A stretch of DNA of 64,000 nucleotides from Flavobacterium sp. UBA2787 (lineage in GTDB: Bacteria > Bacteroidota > Bacteroidia > Flavobacteriales > Flavobacteriaceae): the NCBI GenBank assembly GCA_002352205.1, contig DEHZ01000017.1, forward strand, positions 1 to 64,000, given 5' to 3'. How positions within the stretch are numbered: position 1 is the first letter of the stretch; the number at the start of each line of letters is the position of its first letter. Under the pieces are notes generated by a model. The model was not told where the DNA came from. It ran no database searches and saw only the letters and a list, made by a program, of their open reading frames with translations. A program made the translations under genes and the position numbers. Below, piece after piece: positions 46,518 to 55,670 of the stretch.

Positions 46518-47240
46518 TTAATGTTGTTCGTCTTTTTTTCTTTTTTGGATGAAATCGGTGAGCATTTTGCCGTATTTGGATTGGGCGACTTTGGGTGACA
46601 TCGCGTTGTGGATGGTGTCGAGGTATTTGAGTTGGGCATCATAGACTTCGGACAGGGCGATGTAGGGACTCACTTCGAACTCCTTTTGGTTAAGAGCAAA
46701 GTTAATGGTGTATAAATATTTGCGTTTAATAAGTTTTTCGTTTGCCACTTGAATGCTGTCTAAACTGGCTTGGTTGTTTTCTTGCTTGGCTTTGATTTCT
46801 TTTTCTAACAACAACAATTGTTCATTTGTGAATCGGGAATTGATTTTTAGAAAATCCTGAAAAAGTTCATGGTTTTTAGAACCTTTTATTTGTGCATTGG
46901 CATAGAATGTTTCCAGCGAAGTTTCGATAGAAAGGTTACCGGGTTCGGCAAAAACCACTAAATTATTGTCTAACGAGTTCGATTGTCCGCGGTCTAAAAA
47001 CAAATACAACATTTCGGGCGAATCAATTTTTAAATGGCTTTCAAATTCTGATTTTCCGTCAAATATGATGGAATCCATAATCACCAAAGTGGAATCTTGA
47101 AGCATTTGGATGTATAATTTTCCTTGTTTAATTCCTTTTACATTTCCTGTAATGTGGAGGTTGGCATCGCTTTTGGTTTCTTCTTTTTTACAAGCGATAA
47201 ACAGACTGAATGCTATGAAAAGCAATACGGTTTTTTTCAT
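46518..47240 (-). CDS. DUF4369-like lipoprotein
   Basis: A 240-residue protein with lipoprotein signal (LLFIAFSLFIACKKEE; Cys17). Residues about 28-125 (HITGNVKGIKQGKLYIQML, then FDGKSEFESHLKIDSPEMLY and GNLSIET) form the beta-sandwich typical of DUF4369, which in longer Bacteroidota proteins precedes a thioredoxin domain. No thioredoxin domain is present here; the remaining part is a Lys/Glu/Gln-rich helical tail. It is likely anchored in the outer membrane; function unknown. It lies 30 bases downstream of the DUF819 gene and shares its terminator. Confidence 0.75.
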   Translation of the reverse strand: MKKTVLLFIAFSLFIACKKEETKSDANLHITGNVKGIKQGKLYIQMLQDSTLVIMDSIIFDGKSEFESHLKIDSPEMLYLFLDRGQSNSLDNNLVVFAEPGNLSIETSLETFYANAQIKGSKNHELFQDFLKINSRFTNEQLLLLEKEIKAKQENNQASLDSIQVANEKLIKRKYLYTINFALNQKEFEVSPYIALSEVYDAQLKYLDTIHNAMSPKVAQSKYGKMLTDFIQKRKKDEQH

Positions 47241-47270
47241 TTTTTTATTGAATCGATTTTTGTTAATTTA

Positions 47271-48575
47271 TTAAATTGGTGCTGAAATTTCCATTAGATA
47301 AGCACAAAGCAAAGCACCGTAGGTTCCAACTACGTAGCCAAAAACAGCCAGCAAAACGCCCACGCTTGCCAACGATGGATGAAATGCCGAGGCTATAATG
47401 GGTGCCGATGCTGCTCCGCCGATATTGGCTTTGCTTCCTACAGCGAGGAAGAAAAACGGAGCTTTGATTATTTTTGCTACGATGACGAGTAAGAGTACGT
47501 GGACTGCCATCCAAATCAATCCCACAACCAAAAGTCCGGGATTGCTGAGAACGGAACCTAAATCCATTTTCATTCCGATGGATGCGACTAGAATGTAGAT
47601 GAAGACACTACCAATTTTGCTGGCTCCTGCACCTTCGTATTCTTTTAATTTTGTAAATGAAAAGATGATACCGAGTGCGGTGGCAAACGTAACCATCCAA
47701 AAGAAGCGGTCGCCGAATGTGGAAACAAAGCTAGTTGGATCGTTAACGGCTTCAAAATTAGCTTTCAGTACATCTGAAATGGAGTTACTTCCCCAATGCG
47801 AAAGTCCCACTGCCGTGAAAGCGATTCCTAATATAATCATCAAATCGGTTAGACTTGGGTTTCTGGTTACGCTTGCGGCATAATTTGAAACTTTATTTTT
47901 TAGTTCTTCAATTGAACTGTTATCGGCTTTTAACCAATTGTCAATTTTTTCTTTTCTGCCAATTCCGAAAAGGAGAACAGCCATCCAAATATTAGCTACA
48001 ACAATGTCTACCAACACCATTGCTCCATATTTTTCTTGATTGTATTTAAAGACTTCGAGCATAGCCGCTTGGTTTGCACCTCCGCCAATCCAGCTTCCGG
48101 CTAAGGTGGAAAGTCCACGCCAAACGGCATCAAATCCTGCACCTCCAACGGTTTCCGGAGAAAAAATAGAAACGATTAATATAGCAATTGGTCCGCCTAA
48201 GATAACGCCAATAGTTCCGGTAAAAAACATGATTAATGCTTTTGGTCCTAATTTGAACATCGCTTTTAAGTCGATACTCAACGTCATTAAAACTAAGGCA
48301 GCGGGTAATAAATAACGACTGGCTACAAAATAGATGGATGATTTTTTGGCAACGACTTCGCCATTTTCACCAATTTCACTCCATTCGGGTGAAATGATAT
48401 TTAGCGAACTAAATATGGAAGGGAGCAAATAGCACATTAACAAGGACGGGAAAATGACATAGAATTTTTTCCAAAAACCTTCTTTAATGGAAGAGGTGTA
48501 AAAGACAAATGCTAACAAAAGCATTAATAATCCAAAAACGATGGTGTCGTCTGTAATGTACGGTGCGTTTTTCAT
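47271..48575 (-). CDS. DUF819 family integral membrane protein
   Basis: A 434-residue protein with around 11-12 hydrophobic segments, of the DUF819 (YjcL-like) transporter-like family. Landmarks are GPKALIMFFTGTIGVILGGP, STLAGSWIGGGANQAAMLEV, GSVFIYILVASIGMKMDLG and KANIGGAASAPIIASAFHPS. The two pseudo-repeated glycine-rich loops (SWIGGGANQAA; ANIGGAASAP) suggest an inverted-repeat transporter fold. Substrate unknown; links to cell-wall or amino acid metabolism have been suggested for relatives but cannot be supported here. It is upstream of the DUF4369 lipoprotein on the same strand. Confidence 0.87.
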   Translation of the reverse strand: MKNAPYITDDTIVFGLLMLLLAFVFYTSSIKEGFWKKFYVIFPSLLMCYLLPSIFSSLNIISPEWSEIGENGEVVAKKSSIYFVASRYLLPAALVLMTLSIDLKAMFKLGPKALIMFFTGTIGVILGGPIAILIVSIFSPETVGGAGFDAVWRGLSTLAGSWIGGGANQAAMLEVFKYNQEKYGAMVLVDIVVANIWMAVLLFGIGRKEKIDNWLKADNSSIEELKNKVSNYAASVTRNPSLTDLMIILGIAFTAVGLSHWGSNSISDVLKANFEAVNDPTSFVSTFGDRFFWMVTFATALGIIFSFTKLKEYEGAGASKIGSVFIYILVASIGMKMDLGSVLSNPGLLVVGLIWMAVHVLLLVIVAKIIKAPFFFLAVGSKANIGGAASAPIIASAFHPSLASVGVLLAVFGYVVGTYGALLCAYLMEISAPI

Positions 48576-48651
48576 TCGTTGTAATTTGGGTGCAAAATAG
48601 GGATTTTTTGAAAATTCTTAGGTGTTTTTTTGAGTTAGTTGTAAAAGTTGG

Positions 48652-48757
48652 CCACGAATTCACGAATTAAATTTGCATGCATTAAATGTGATTTGTTCCT
48701 ATTCGATAAAAATTAATTGAAATCAAATGTGAAATATAATAATTCGTGAATTCGTGG
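48652..48757. repeat. Inverted-repeat element of 106 bp, copy 2 (perfect arms)
   Basis: CCACGAATTCACGAATTA (48652-48669) and its exact 18-base reverse complement (48740-48757) flank 70 bp of AT-rich non-coding DNA. This is the same family as 43327-43428. It lies between the DUF819 start and the M61 terminator. The rest of 48576-48831 shows no gene. Confidence 0.75.
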
Positions 48758-48771
48758 TAAATGTGATTAGC

Positions 48772-48807
48772 TAAAAAAAAATCCCTGAAACTTTCGATTC
48801 AGGGATT
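48772..48807 (-). terminator. Rho-independent terminator of the M61 peptidase gene
   Basis: Read leftward, AATCCCTGAA pairs perfectly with TTCAGGGATT (10 bp, 8-base loop) and is followed by a run of T. It lies 25 bases past the stop codon. Confidence 0.92.
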
Positions 48808-48831
48808 CCTATAAACTCATTTTTTTAATTT

Positions 48832-50691
48832 TTAACCTCTCAACCACGCTTCACGAAGTGCTTTTTTAGCTTCGTCGGTGGCTTGATAACCGTCAATTTC
48901 ATCCATCGGAATTTTTACGGTTCCTTTTAAAGTCAATTCTTTGTCTTCTCTTTTGATTACAAAAGTCACCGGATCGTTTTCTTGCCACGACATACTTCCG
49001 ATAATCATATCGTAGATATTGTCAAGGTTGTATTTGGTTTCGTTTATCGACACAATGATGTCACCACCTTGTAATCCCATTGATTTCATAAAGTCGTTTA
49101 ACTCGATTCCTGGAAGGATAATGATTTCTTTTGTGGTTGGATTTACTGTGATATACGGCGATTGACCTTTTAAGAAAATGTTACCCGGGATTTGTACTTT
49201 GGTTTTCGTTACACCTACTTTTCCAAAGAATTCTTCGTAATTCAATGGTGTGCTTCCGGAAACATAGGTTTCTAAAAATGTTCTGATTTCAGGATAGGTT
49301 ACAGAAACAATTTTATCAAATAATTCGTTGTCTTCAAATGGTTTTTCGTTGCCATATTCTTTTGAAAGTTTTTGCATTAGATCTAAAATTCCGCGTTCGC
49401 CGTTGCTTAATTCACGTATTTTAATATCTAAACACATAGCAATTAAAGCTCCTTTTTCATATACATTCAAATAAGCATCTTTGTATTCTTTTTTCAATAC
49501 TTCGGCACTCATTTTTGTGAATGGCATAGTGTCGCTGAATCGTTGCGAATTAGTGATTTTTCCTGCCATTCTTTGATAGAATTCATTATCATCAATCAAG
49601 CCTTGATTTACTTGAAATAAGTTTGCAAAATATTCGGTAATTCCCTCGTACATCCACAAATGTTGCGACATTTTTGGTGTGTTGAAATCGAAAAAATGAA
49701 TTTCTTTAGAATGAACGCTTAATGGCGTTACGATGTGAAAAAACTCGTGCGAAACCACATCTACCATACTTTGGTTTAATTGATCAGCCGGCATCGCTTC
49801 CGGAAAAACAACAACGGTTGACGTATTGTGTTCTAAAGCTCCAAAACCTTTGGCATCTTCTTTTTCATAGTCGGATAAATAAAGTAGAATGGCATATTTT
49901 TTTGTGTTGTCAATTGGACCTAAAAACTTCTTTTGAGCTTTCATCATTGTTTCCATTGCCGGTTTGAAATCTTCTGCTGTGTACATTCCGTTTGGTGAAT
50001 GAACACTGATGATGATTTCCATATCGTCTACCATAAAAGAAGCACTTTTGTTTTTGGTGTACATAATTGGATTGTCTGCCAATTCTGCATATCTGGAAGC
50101 TTTAAAAACATCAACTGCATCACTTTTATCTAAATCTACCATAGCAGAAGCACCGTGCAAATGAGTTGGTTTAGTGATGGTTAATTGATAAGGGAGTTCG
50201 TTTAAATCTTTAAAATAACCAATAAAAGCGTGTGTGTTAATCACGAAATTTTCTCCTTCTAAAATGTTGGTTCCGGCAGGGGAAAAAATATCGCCTTGGC
50301 CAAATTCGGTACCACTTTCAGAATCGTAAGTGTCATTTATTAAATAACTAACGTAGGCTAACTTTTTGGCATTTTTAATTACCCATGAATTTTCATCCAT
50401 TTTGGCAACAGAAAGTTCTTTTCCTTTGGCGTCATAGGCTTTAAAATTTTCAGCATATCGTCCATAATCATCTTCAGAATAGGTTCCGGGAACAATTTTG
50501 GGAAGAAAAAAAGTGGTTTCGTCCGATTTAATTTTTGGTGGAGTAATTTTTACAGAAACCCTGTCATTGTTGATTTTTACTAAATCAAGTTCAACATGAA
50601 TTTCGTTTTTTTTGTTTTGTGCAAAATTCGCACTAACATTTAATAGTAAAAACAAACTTGAAAGTACAAGCGATAAAAATGATTTTCTCAT
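48832..50691 (-). CDS. M61 family metallopeptidase with PDZ domain
   Basis: Secreted zinc peptidase related to glycyl aminopeptidase. Signal peptide LSLVLSSLFLLLNVSANFA, an N-terminal beta domain, then the zinc site VSHEFFHI (HExxH at 315-319) and MYEGITEYFANL with the third ligand Glu about 34 residues on. A C-terminal PDZ domain (from about residue 500) includes GLQGGDIIVSINETKYN. The length of 619 residues is usual. It probably acts in the periplasm on peptides or unfolded proteins. A good terminator follows; it is likely monocistronic. Confidence 0.9.
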   Translation of the reverse strand: MRKSFLSLVLSSLFLLLNVSANFAQNKKNEIHVELDLVKINNDRVSVKITPPKIKSDETTFFLPKIVPGTYSEDDYGRYAENFKAYDAKGKELSVAKMDENSWVIKNAKKLAYVSYLINDTYDSESGTEFGQGDIFSPAGTNILEGENFVINTHAFIGYFKDLNELPYQLTITKPTHLHGASAMVDLDKSDAVDVFKASRYAELADNPIMYTKNKSASFMVDDMEIIISVHSPNGMYTAEDFKPAMETMMKAQKKFLGPIDNTKKYAILLYLSDYEKEDAKGFGALEHNTSTVVVFPEAMPADQLNQSMVDVVSHEFFHIVTPLSVHSKEIHFFDFNTPKMSQHLWMYEGITEYFANLFQVNQGLIDDNEFYQRMAGKITNSQRFSDTMPFTKMSAEVLKKEYKDAYLNVYEKGALIAMCLDIKIRELSNGERGILDLMQKLSKEYGNEKPFEDNELFDKIVSVTYPEIRTFLETYVSGSTPLNYEEFFGKVGVTKTKVQIPGNIFLKGQSPYITVNPTTKEIIILPGIELNDFMKSMGLQGGDIIVSINETKYNLDNIYDMIIGSMSWQENDPVTFVIKREDKELTLKGTVKIPMDEIDGYQATDEAKKALREAWLRG

Positions 50692-50744
50692 GAAAGTTAA
50701 ATTTAATCCATAAGTAGCGTTAATGCTAAATATGTTACAAATAA

Positions 50745-50775
50745 CAACAAAAAACGCCTTATTAAAAAGCGTTTT
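50745..50775 (-). terminator. Rho-independent terminator of the alpha/beta hydrolase gene
   Basis: Read leftward, AAAACGC pairs with GCGTTTT around an 11-base loop, continuing into a T run. It lies about 21 bases past the stop at 50797. Confidence 0.8.
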
Positions 50776-50796
50776 GATGTTAAGGGTTTGATAAAA

Positions 50797-52191
50797 TTAC
50801 TTGGTTTGTACTAAAATCCAATCTTTTATGTCGGTTAAAACGGTTGGTGAGAAAGTTTGTTCGATTGCACCATATTCTTCAGTTGAACCGGTTACACTTT
50901 CTTGAAAAAGATGATTTAATTTTGGATATTCTTTTAGTGTTACTTTTTTGTTACCACCTTTATCCAAAGCATTTTTTATTCCGAGCATATTTGATTTTGG
51001 TGGAACTTGTAGGTCATTTTCGCCATTGAGAACTAAAACCGGACATTTAACTTTTTTCAAGTATTCTTCAGGTTTGAATCTTATAAAGTAACGGTACCAT
51101 GGTGAAAGTAACGGAGCAATTTGTTGATTCAACGCTTGCTTTTTATCAGCTTCGTTGAGATTAGAGAATTCAGGATTCTGTGAAAACATTGTATTGAAAA
51201 CAATTTCTAATTCATTACTAGCTTCCGTCTCAGACTTTTCACTTTTTACTATAGTATAAATTGATTTATTGATTTTTCTAGCCTCAGTTAATTCTGTTTC
51301 ACTCATTCCAGTGGCTTTTCCAAGAAGATAGGTTTGTTCTAAAAGTAATTCATCACAGGGTATTCCCGGTCCTGCCAATAAGATGATAAAACTAATCGAT
51401 TTATCCTTTGAAGCCACGATGGGTGCAATCATTCCACCTTCACTATGACCAATTAGACCAATTTTTTTAGGATTAACGCCTTTTTTTGTTTTGACAAATG
51501 TCACAGCTGCTTCGATATCCGTAGCAAAATCATACGAAGTGGAGGTGGCAGGATCTCCACCGGATTGTCCAATACCCCGATCATCAATTCGTAAAACACC
51601 GATTCCATTTTTAGTCAAATAATCAGCGATTACCCAAAACGGTTTGTGTCCTAAAATTTCTGAATTTCTATCTTGTTGACCGCTTCCGGAAATTAAAATT
51701 ACAACGGGAAAATTATCTGATTTGGGAGAAGTCAATGTTCCTCCCAACGTTATTTTATCTTTTTCATTGATAAAAGTTACCTCTTCAATTTCATAATCAA
51801 AAGGAGGTTTTGGTTCTTGAGGTCGTTTTACTTTTTTTACTTCGGTTTGCGTTCGGCTTAAATTAAGAGGTAAGTTTTGACCATTTTGAGAAAAAATACC
51901 TTCAAATTCATTAGAATCATTCAGTTTCCCTGAATAGGAGAAATTAGCTTGATCGAATTTAAAAACTAATGTTTTATCTTCAAAAATAACGGATGAAAGC
52001 GGAATTCCTTTTGCATTTTGTTGCGGAATATCCATAGTTCCGTTATAAGTTGAATTATTAGATAAGAAATCAAAAGCCATGTGGAGTTCGGTTCCCATGA
52101 CGCTTAATTTGCCATACCATTTTCCTGTAATGTCTTGAGAAAAAAGTGTTGAAGAAAGTAAAATACTAAGAAGAAGAAAGGATTTTTTCAT
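50797..52191 (-). CDS. Secreted alpha/beta hydrolase with N-terminal beta domain
   Basis: Serine hydrolase of the dienelactone-hydrolase/acyl-CoA-thioesterase-like group. Signal peptide LLSILLSSTLFSQ; residues about 20-120 form a beta domain beginning DITGKWYGKL. The catalytic domain begins near 155 with FPVVILISGSGQQDRN (oxyanion hole), then VLRIDDRGIGQSGG, the nucleophile elbow IGLIGHSEGG, and C-terminal NGENDLQVPP (Asp) and LNHLFQ (His). Likely periplasmic. The natural substrate is unknown. Length 464 residues. Confidence 0.88.
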   Translation of the reverse strand: MKKSFLLLSILLSSTLFSQDITGKWYGKLSVMGTELHMAFDFLSNNSTYNGTMDIPQQNAKGIPLSSVIFEDKTLVFKFDQANFSYSGKLNDSNEFEGIFSQNGQNLPLNLSRTQTEVKKVKRPQEPKPPFDYEIEEVTFINEKDKITLGGTLTSPKSDNFPVVILISGSGQQDRNSEILGHKPFWVIADYLTKNGIGVLRIDDRGIGQSGGDPATSTSYDFATDIEAAVTFVKTKKGVNPKKIGLIGHSEGGMIAPIVASKDKSISFIILLAGPGIPCDELLLEQTYLLGKATGMSETELTEARKINKSIYTIVKSEKSETEASNELEIVFNTMFSQNPEFSNLNEADKKQALNQQIAPLLSPWYRYFIRFKPEEYLKKVKCPVLVLNGENDLQVPPKSNMLGIKNALDKGGNKKVTLKEYPKLNHLFQESVTGSTEEYGAIEQTFSPTVLTDIKDWILVQTK

Positions 52192-52263
52192 TTTTATAAT
52201 CGTAAAAAATTGAGATTATAAATTTATAAAAATGATTAGGTTTAAGCTCCTTTTTTTGTAAAA

Positions 52264-52548
52264 TTATCTTTTGGAAATTTTATTGTGGGTAATTTGTCTT
52301 TGCAACTTGCATTTGAATCGATCAATCCCGCTTTCACGCAATTTGGCGTGTTTAGTTGTTCTGCCTTGCACACGTTCACGCCACATTTTAAAGCTGGACG
52401 ATTTCATTTCTTTTCGCATTATTTCAATGGTTTCCTGTTCAGAAATTCCGAATTGAAAAGTGATGGCTTCAAACGGAGTTCTGTCTTCCCAAGCCATTTC
52501 GATGATTCGGTCGATTTGAATATCATTAAATATTTTCGTAGTTGGCAT
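52264..52548 (-). CDS. TIGR03643/DUF2805 family small protein
   Basis: A 94-residue basic protein with FNDIQIDRIIEMAWEDRTPF, FGISEQETIEIMRKEM and FKMWRERVQGRTTKHAK: the DUF2805 pattern of a helix-turn-helix-like core and a basic tail. Function is unknown; nucleic-acid binding is a guess from the charge and fold. It is a paralogue of the next gene upstream (52620-52895). I recall relatives near photolyase or cryptochrome genes, none of which are in this window. Confidence 0.85.
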   Translation of the reverse strand: MPTTKIFNDIQIDRIIEMAWEDRTPFEAITFQFGISEQETIEIMRKEMKSSSFKMWRERVQGRTTKHAKLRESGIDRFKCKLQRQITHNKISKR

Positions 52549-52583
52549 GACTTTATTTTATTACAACAAAGAAACATTTTAAA

Positions 52584-52610
52584 TAAAAAAACTCTTGCTG
52601 AACAAGAGTT
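52584..52610 (-). terminator. Rho-independent terminator between the two DUF2805 genes
   Basis: Read leftward, AACTCTTG pairs with CAAGAGTT around a TTCAG loop, followed by a run of T. It lies just past the stop at 52620. Confidence 0.88.
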
Positions 52611-52619
52611 AAATTTTTA

Positions 52620-52895
52620 TTAATCAAATTTATTTTTGATGTAATATTTGCCTTCTAAATCATCATCAAAGTCGTCGATGACAGGTTTTGGCTTGGGTTT
52701 GCTGGCCGTTACCTTTTTTTTCCACAGCTCAAAATTATCTTTCGAAAGTTTTTTCCGCATAATTTCGGTCACTTCATTTTCTGAAATTCCAAACTCAACT
52801 TTAAGTACTTCAAAAGGTTTTTTTTCCTCTTGAGCCATACTGACTACTCGTTCGATTTCCTCGTAAGTCAGCTCTACTCTTTTACTTTTTTTCAT
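52620..52895 (-). CDS. DUF2805-like small protein (paralogue)
   Basis: A 91-residue protein whose first 60 residues align with the neighbouring DUF2805 protein: ELTYEEIERVVSMAQEEKKP, FGISENEVTEIMRKKL and FELWKKKV. The basic tail of the neighbour is replaced by KPKPKPVIDDFDDDLEGKYY, an acidic tail. The change of tail charge suggests the two have separate partners. A terminator lies between the two genes, so they are independent units. Confidence 0.75.
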   Translation of the reverse strand: MKKSKRVELTYEEIERVVSMAQEEKKPFEVLKVEFGISENEVTEIMRKKLSKDNFELWKKKVTASKPKPKPVIDDFDDDLEGKYYIKNKFD

Positions 52896-52999
52896 TAGTC
52901 CAAAAGCACATTAATATTTAATACTACAACTGTTTTAAAATCTAAATCAATATTAAGAAAAAAATAAATTACTTTTTCAAAAGACTTCACTTTTTTTAG

Positions 53000-53824
53000 T
53001 TAAAGTTCAGGAGATCGGGATTTTTGAAACGGAATTTTTAGTAAATTCATTAACTCATTGTTTTCTTCCGGTTTCATGTGCGTGTCAACTCCGTAAACAA
53101 TTTTATCTCTTTCGAGGTAAGAATAAGTGCCAAAAATTCGATCCCAAACAGAAAAAATATTACCATAATTACTATCTGTATAAGGCAATTTGTAGTGATG
53201 ATGTACTTTATGCATATCAGGAGAAATGATAAAATAACTCAATAATTTATCTAACTTTTTTGGAAGAGGAATGTTGGCGTGATTGAACTGCGAAAAAACA
53301 ACCGAAAGCGATTGATACAGAAAAACCATCCACATAGGGCTACCAACAATCAAAACGCCAAGAACGGTAAATACAAATCGAATTACACTTTCACCGGGAT
53401 GATGTCGATTGGCGGAAGTGGTATCAATCCAAGTATCGGTGTGATGAATCAGATGAAATCGCCATAAAAATTTGACTTTATGTTCAATTAAATGCACTAA
53501 ATAGGCTCCGATAAAATCTAATAATAGCAATCCGACTAGTGTATACACCCAAATATTCATCTCAGGCAACCATTGTAAAATTCCGAAATTTTGTTGAATA
53601 GCAAGGTCAGCAGCTAATAATAAAATGAAAGCCATCACAAAATTAACGATGATGGTAGTTATGGTGAAAAAGATATTAATTCCGGCGTGATTTATTTTGT
53701 TGTATTGAAATTTGAAAAGCGGAAAAGCATTTTCAATCAACCAAAAAACGGCGATTCCACCAACCAAAATTAATCCTCGGTGAAGCGACGGAATCGTTTC
53801 AAAATAATCGATCAGCGTATTCAT
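53000..53824 (-). CDS. Sterol desaturase / fatty acid hydroxylase superfamily protein
   Basis: Membrane di-iron enzyme. Four to five hydrophobic segments surround histidine boxes: HLIEHKVKFLWRFHLIHH, HPGESVIRF, FNHANIPLP and MHKVHHHYKLPYTDSNYG, the superfamily pattern. WDRIFGTYSYLERDKI is the usual C-terminal motif. Members hydroxylate or desaturate lipids such as sterols, carotenoids or fatty acids; the substrate here is unknown. Length 274 residues. Confidence 0.88.
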   Translation of the reverse strand: MNTLIDYFETIPSLHRGLILVGGIAVFWLIENAFPLFKFQYNKINHAGINIFFTITTIIVNFVMAFILLLAADLAIQQNFGILQWLPEMNIWVYTLVGLLLLDFIGAYLVHLIEHKVKFLWRFHLIHHTDTWIDTTSANRHHPGESVIRFVFTVLGVLIVGSPMWMVFLYQSLSVVFSQFNHANIPLPKKLDKLLSYFIISPDMHKVHHHYKLPYTDSNYGNIFSVWDRIFGTYSYLERDKIVYGVDTHMKPEENNELMNLLKIPFQKSRSPEL

Positions 53825-53861
53825 TGCGATTTTTTTTACTAAAGTAATAAAAATATCAAAA

Positions 53862-54464
53862 TCATTTAATGATTCGGAAAGTCAAATTAATGCGTTCACC
53901 AATTGGCTTAGCAGTTTTCGGAATTTGATGTTTCCAGAAATGTTGCGTAGTTCCTTTCATTAGTAATAAACTGCCGTGTTCAAGTGTGATTTTTAATTTG
54001 GCTTCTTTGTTTGAGTTGTGTTGTAGGTGAAAACTTCTTTCAGCACCAAAACTGACGGAGGCAATGACAGGATTTCGACCTAATTCCTTTTCATTATCGG
54101 CGTGCCAACCATTGCTATCTTTTCCGTTTCGATATAAATTCAATAAAACAGTTGTGAAATTTTCATTACAAATTTCTTCAATTTCATTTTTAATATGCAT
54201 CAATAAAGGATTCCATTTATGCGGATGCATTACAATATTGGAATAGGAGTAAGTTTTTCCATCATTACCAAACAAAGCTGTAAGTCGAGGTTGAGGATGC
54301 GTTTTTCCAAAAACACTAATGGTATCTTGTTGCCAAGGAATTTCAGTTTTTAATTTTTCAAATAATTCATTTGCTTTTTCATAACTAAAAAAGTCTGGGT
54401 AATATTCGATTTCAGCATCGGGTATATCAAATACTGTTTTTTCTTTTGGAAAGAGTGAATTCAT
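53862..54464 (-). CDS. alkB: AlkB-like Fe(II)/2-oxoglutarate dioxygenase
   Basis: DNA/RNA dealkylation repair enzyme. The iron ligands are in GWHADNEKEL (H-x-D) and TTQHFWKHQIP (distal His), and ERINLTFR carries the R-x5-R motif for 2-oxoglutarate and substrate. PRLTALFG and NLYRNGKDS fit the nucleotide-recognition part of the AlkB homologue family closest to ALKBH2/3. The 200-residue length is typical. It sits 66 bases downstream of aqpZ, beyond a terminator, so it has its own transcription. Confidence 0.88.
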   Translation of the reverse strand: MNSLFPKEKTVFDIPDAEIEYYPDFFSYEKANELFEKLKTEIPWQQDTISVFGKTHPQPRLTALFGNDGKTYSYSNIVMHPHKWNPLLMHIKNEIEEICNENFTTVLLNLYRNGKDSNGWHADNEKELGRNPVIASVSFGAERSFHLQHNSNKEAKLKITLEHGSLLLMKGTTQHFWKHQIPKTAKPIGERINLTFRIIK

Positions 54465-54474
54465 TTTGTAAAAT

Positions 54475-54506
54475 TAAAAAAAGCGACGGAAATAACCATC
54501 GCTTTT
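54475..54506 (-). terminator. Rho-independent terminator of aqpZ
   Basis: Read leftward, AAAGCGATGG pairs with CCGTCGCTTT (one G-U pair) and is followed by T. It separates aqpZ from alkB. Confidence 0.88.
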
Positions 54507-54530
54507 GAGAAAACTTAAGATTGAAATTTG

Positions 54531-55238
54531 TTAGTTTTCGTGGTTTTGTAATACGTTTTTATATATCAATCCGGCTACTATAGCACCTAAAATAGGAGCT
54601 AGCCAAAATAGCCAAAGTTGCATCAAAGGTTCACCTCCTGTGAAAATTGCCTGCGAAGTAGATCTTGCAGGATTAACAGATGTATTTGTAATTGGAATAC
54701 TGATTAGGTGAATTAAGGTTAAGGCCAAACCAATCGCAATTCCTGCAAATTTTCCGTTTGCAAATTTATCAGTGGCACCAAGAATAACTAAAAGAAAAAA
54801 CAAAGTCAGTACAAACTCTGCAACAAAAGCAGCGGCCATCGAATAGCCAGATGGAGAAAAAGCACCATAACCATTGGAAGCAAATGCACCTGCTTTGGTA
54901 TTGTCAATTCCGAGGAAACTGTCTTGTCCGTTCATAATAAAATAGAGTGTTCCGGCGGCAGCTAATGCTCCAACACATTGAGAAACGATGTAAGGAACTA
55001 ATTCTTTAGAATCAAAACGACCACCAGCCCAGAGACCAAAAGAAACAGCCGGATTGAAATGCCCGCCTGAAATATGACCAACGGCATAAGCCATGGTTAA
55101 AACGGTTAAACCGAAAGCTAATGCTACACCGGCAAAACCAATTCCTAAATCTGGGATTCCGGCTGCAAAAAGAGCACTTCCACAACCGCCAAAAACCAAC
55201 CAATAGGTTCCGAAAAATTCTGCAAATAGTTTTTTCAT
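54531..55238 (-). CDS. aqpZ: Aquaporin Z
   Basis: Water channel of the MIP family with six membrane segments. Both NPA boxes are present: [13 protein letters not shown] near residue 60 and [15 protein letters not shown] near 185. A Thr-Ser-Val stretch before the second box and the Arg after it fit the narrow, water-selective type. The length of 235 residues is as in AqpZ. It follows the DoxX-like gene by 18 bases and shares its transcript, ending at a clear terminator. Confidence 0.95.
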   Translation of the reverse strand: MKKLFAEFFGTYWLVFGGCGSALFAAGIPDLGIGFAGVALAFGLTVLTMAYAVGHISGGHFNPAVSFGLWAGGRFDSKELVPYIVSQCVGALAAAGTLYFIMNGQDSFLGIDNTKAGAFASNGYGAFSPSGYSMAAAFVAEFVLTLFFLLVILGATDKFANGKFAGIAIGLALTLIHLISIPITNTSVNPARSTSQAIFTGGEPLMQLWLFWLAPILGAIVAGLIYKNVLQNHEN

Positions 55239-55256
55239 AATTGTTTGTTTAGTTAA

Positions 55257-55613
55257 TTAATTAGTATAGAGATATGCCCAAAAAATCAAAACAAGTTGAA
55301 GCGGTAATCGGATAAATCGAACCCATTTTGGTAAACCTAAACCTGCTTTATCATTTTGGAACATATATAAATTGGCGGGAAAAACCGCAATTAGCAATAG
55401 GATAATTCCCCACGCAGCTATTATAGATGTTTGAGGAATACAAAGAAGAAAACCCAATATAATTTCTGCAATGCCGGAAATTGTATTGAGTAATTTTGGT
55501 TTGGAGAAAAAGGGAGGGATGATTTTTAAATACAATCTTGGATTGCGAAAATGATTAATTCCTGCAACAACATATAGTGCTGCCATAACATACAAATGCC
55601 AAGATAAATTCAT
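55257..55613 (-). CDS. DoxX/MauE-like small membrane protein
   Basis: A 118-residue protein with four hydrophobic segments and the DoxX-like pattern YVVAGINHFRNPRLYLKIIP and GIAEIILGFLLCIPQT. DoxX-family proteins are small quinone-related or redox membrane proteins; no exact role is known. It heads a two-gene unit with aqpZ. An inverted repeat at 55671-55686 lies 58 bases upstream of its start. Confidence 0.82.
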   Translation of the reverse strand: MNLSWHLYVMAALYVVAGINHFRNPRLYLKIIPPFFSKPKLLNTISGIAEIILGFLLCIPQTSIIAAWGIILLLIAVFPANLYMFQNDKAGLGLPKWVRFIRLPLQLVLIFWAYLYTN

Positions 55614-55670
55614 AACTCAATCTTAAGATTAAAGCGAAATTATGAAAATAAATGTTAATATTTTAAATTA

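Noticed and set aside
44000-46520. Insertion sequence or prophage remnant
   Set aside because: No transposase, integrase or phage gene is seen; only repeats and an attC-like palindrome.
46297-46521. 74-codon plus-strand frame across the repeats
   Set aside because: It is made of heptamer repeats, the inserted hairpin and terminator sequence; not a gene.
47263-48315. Several frames overlapping the DUF819 gene on both strands
   Set aside because: The DUF819 frame explains the region; the others are low-complexity shadows.
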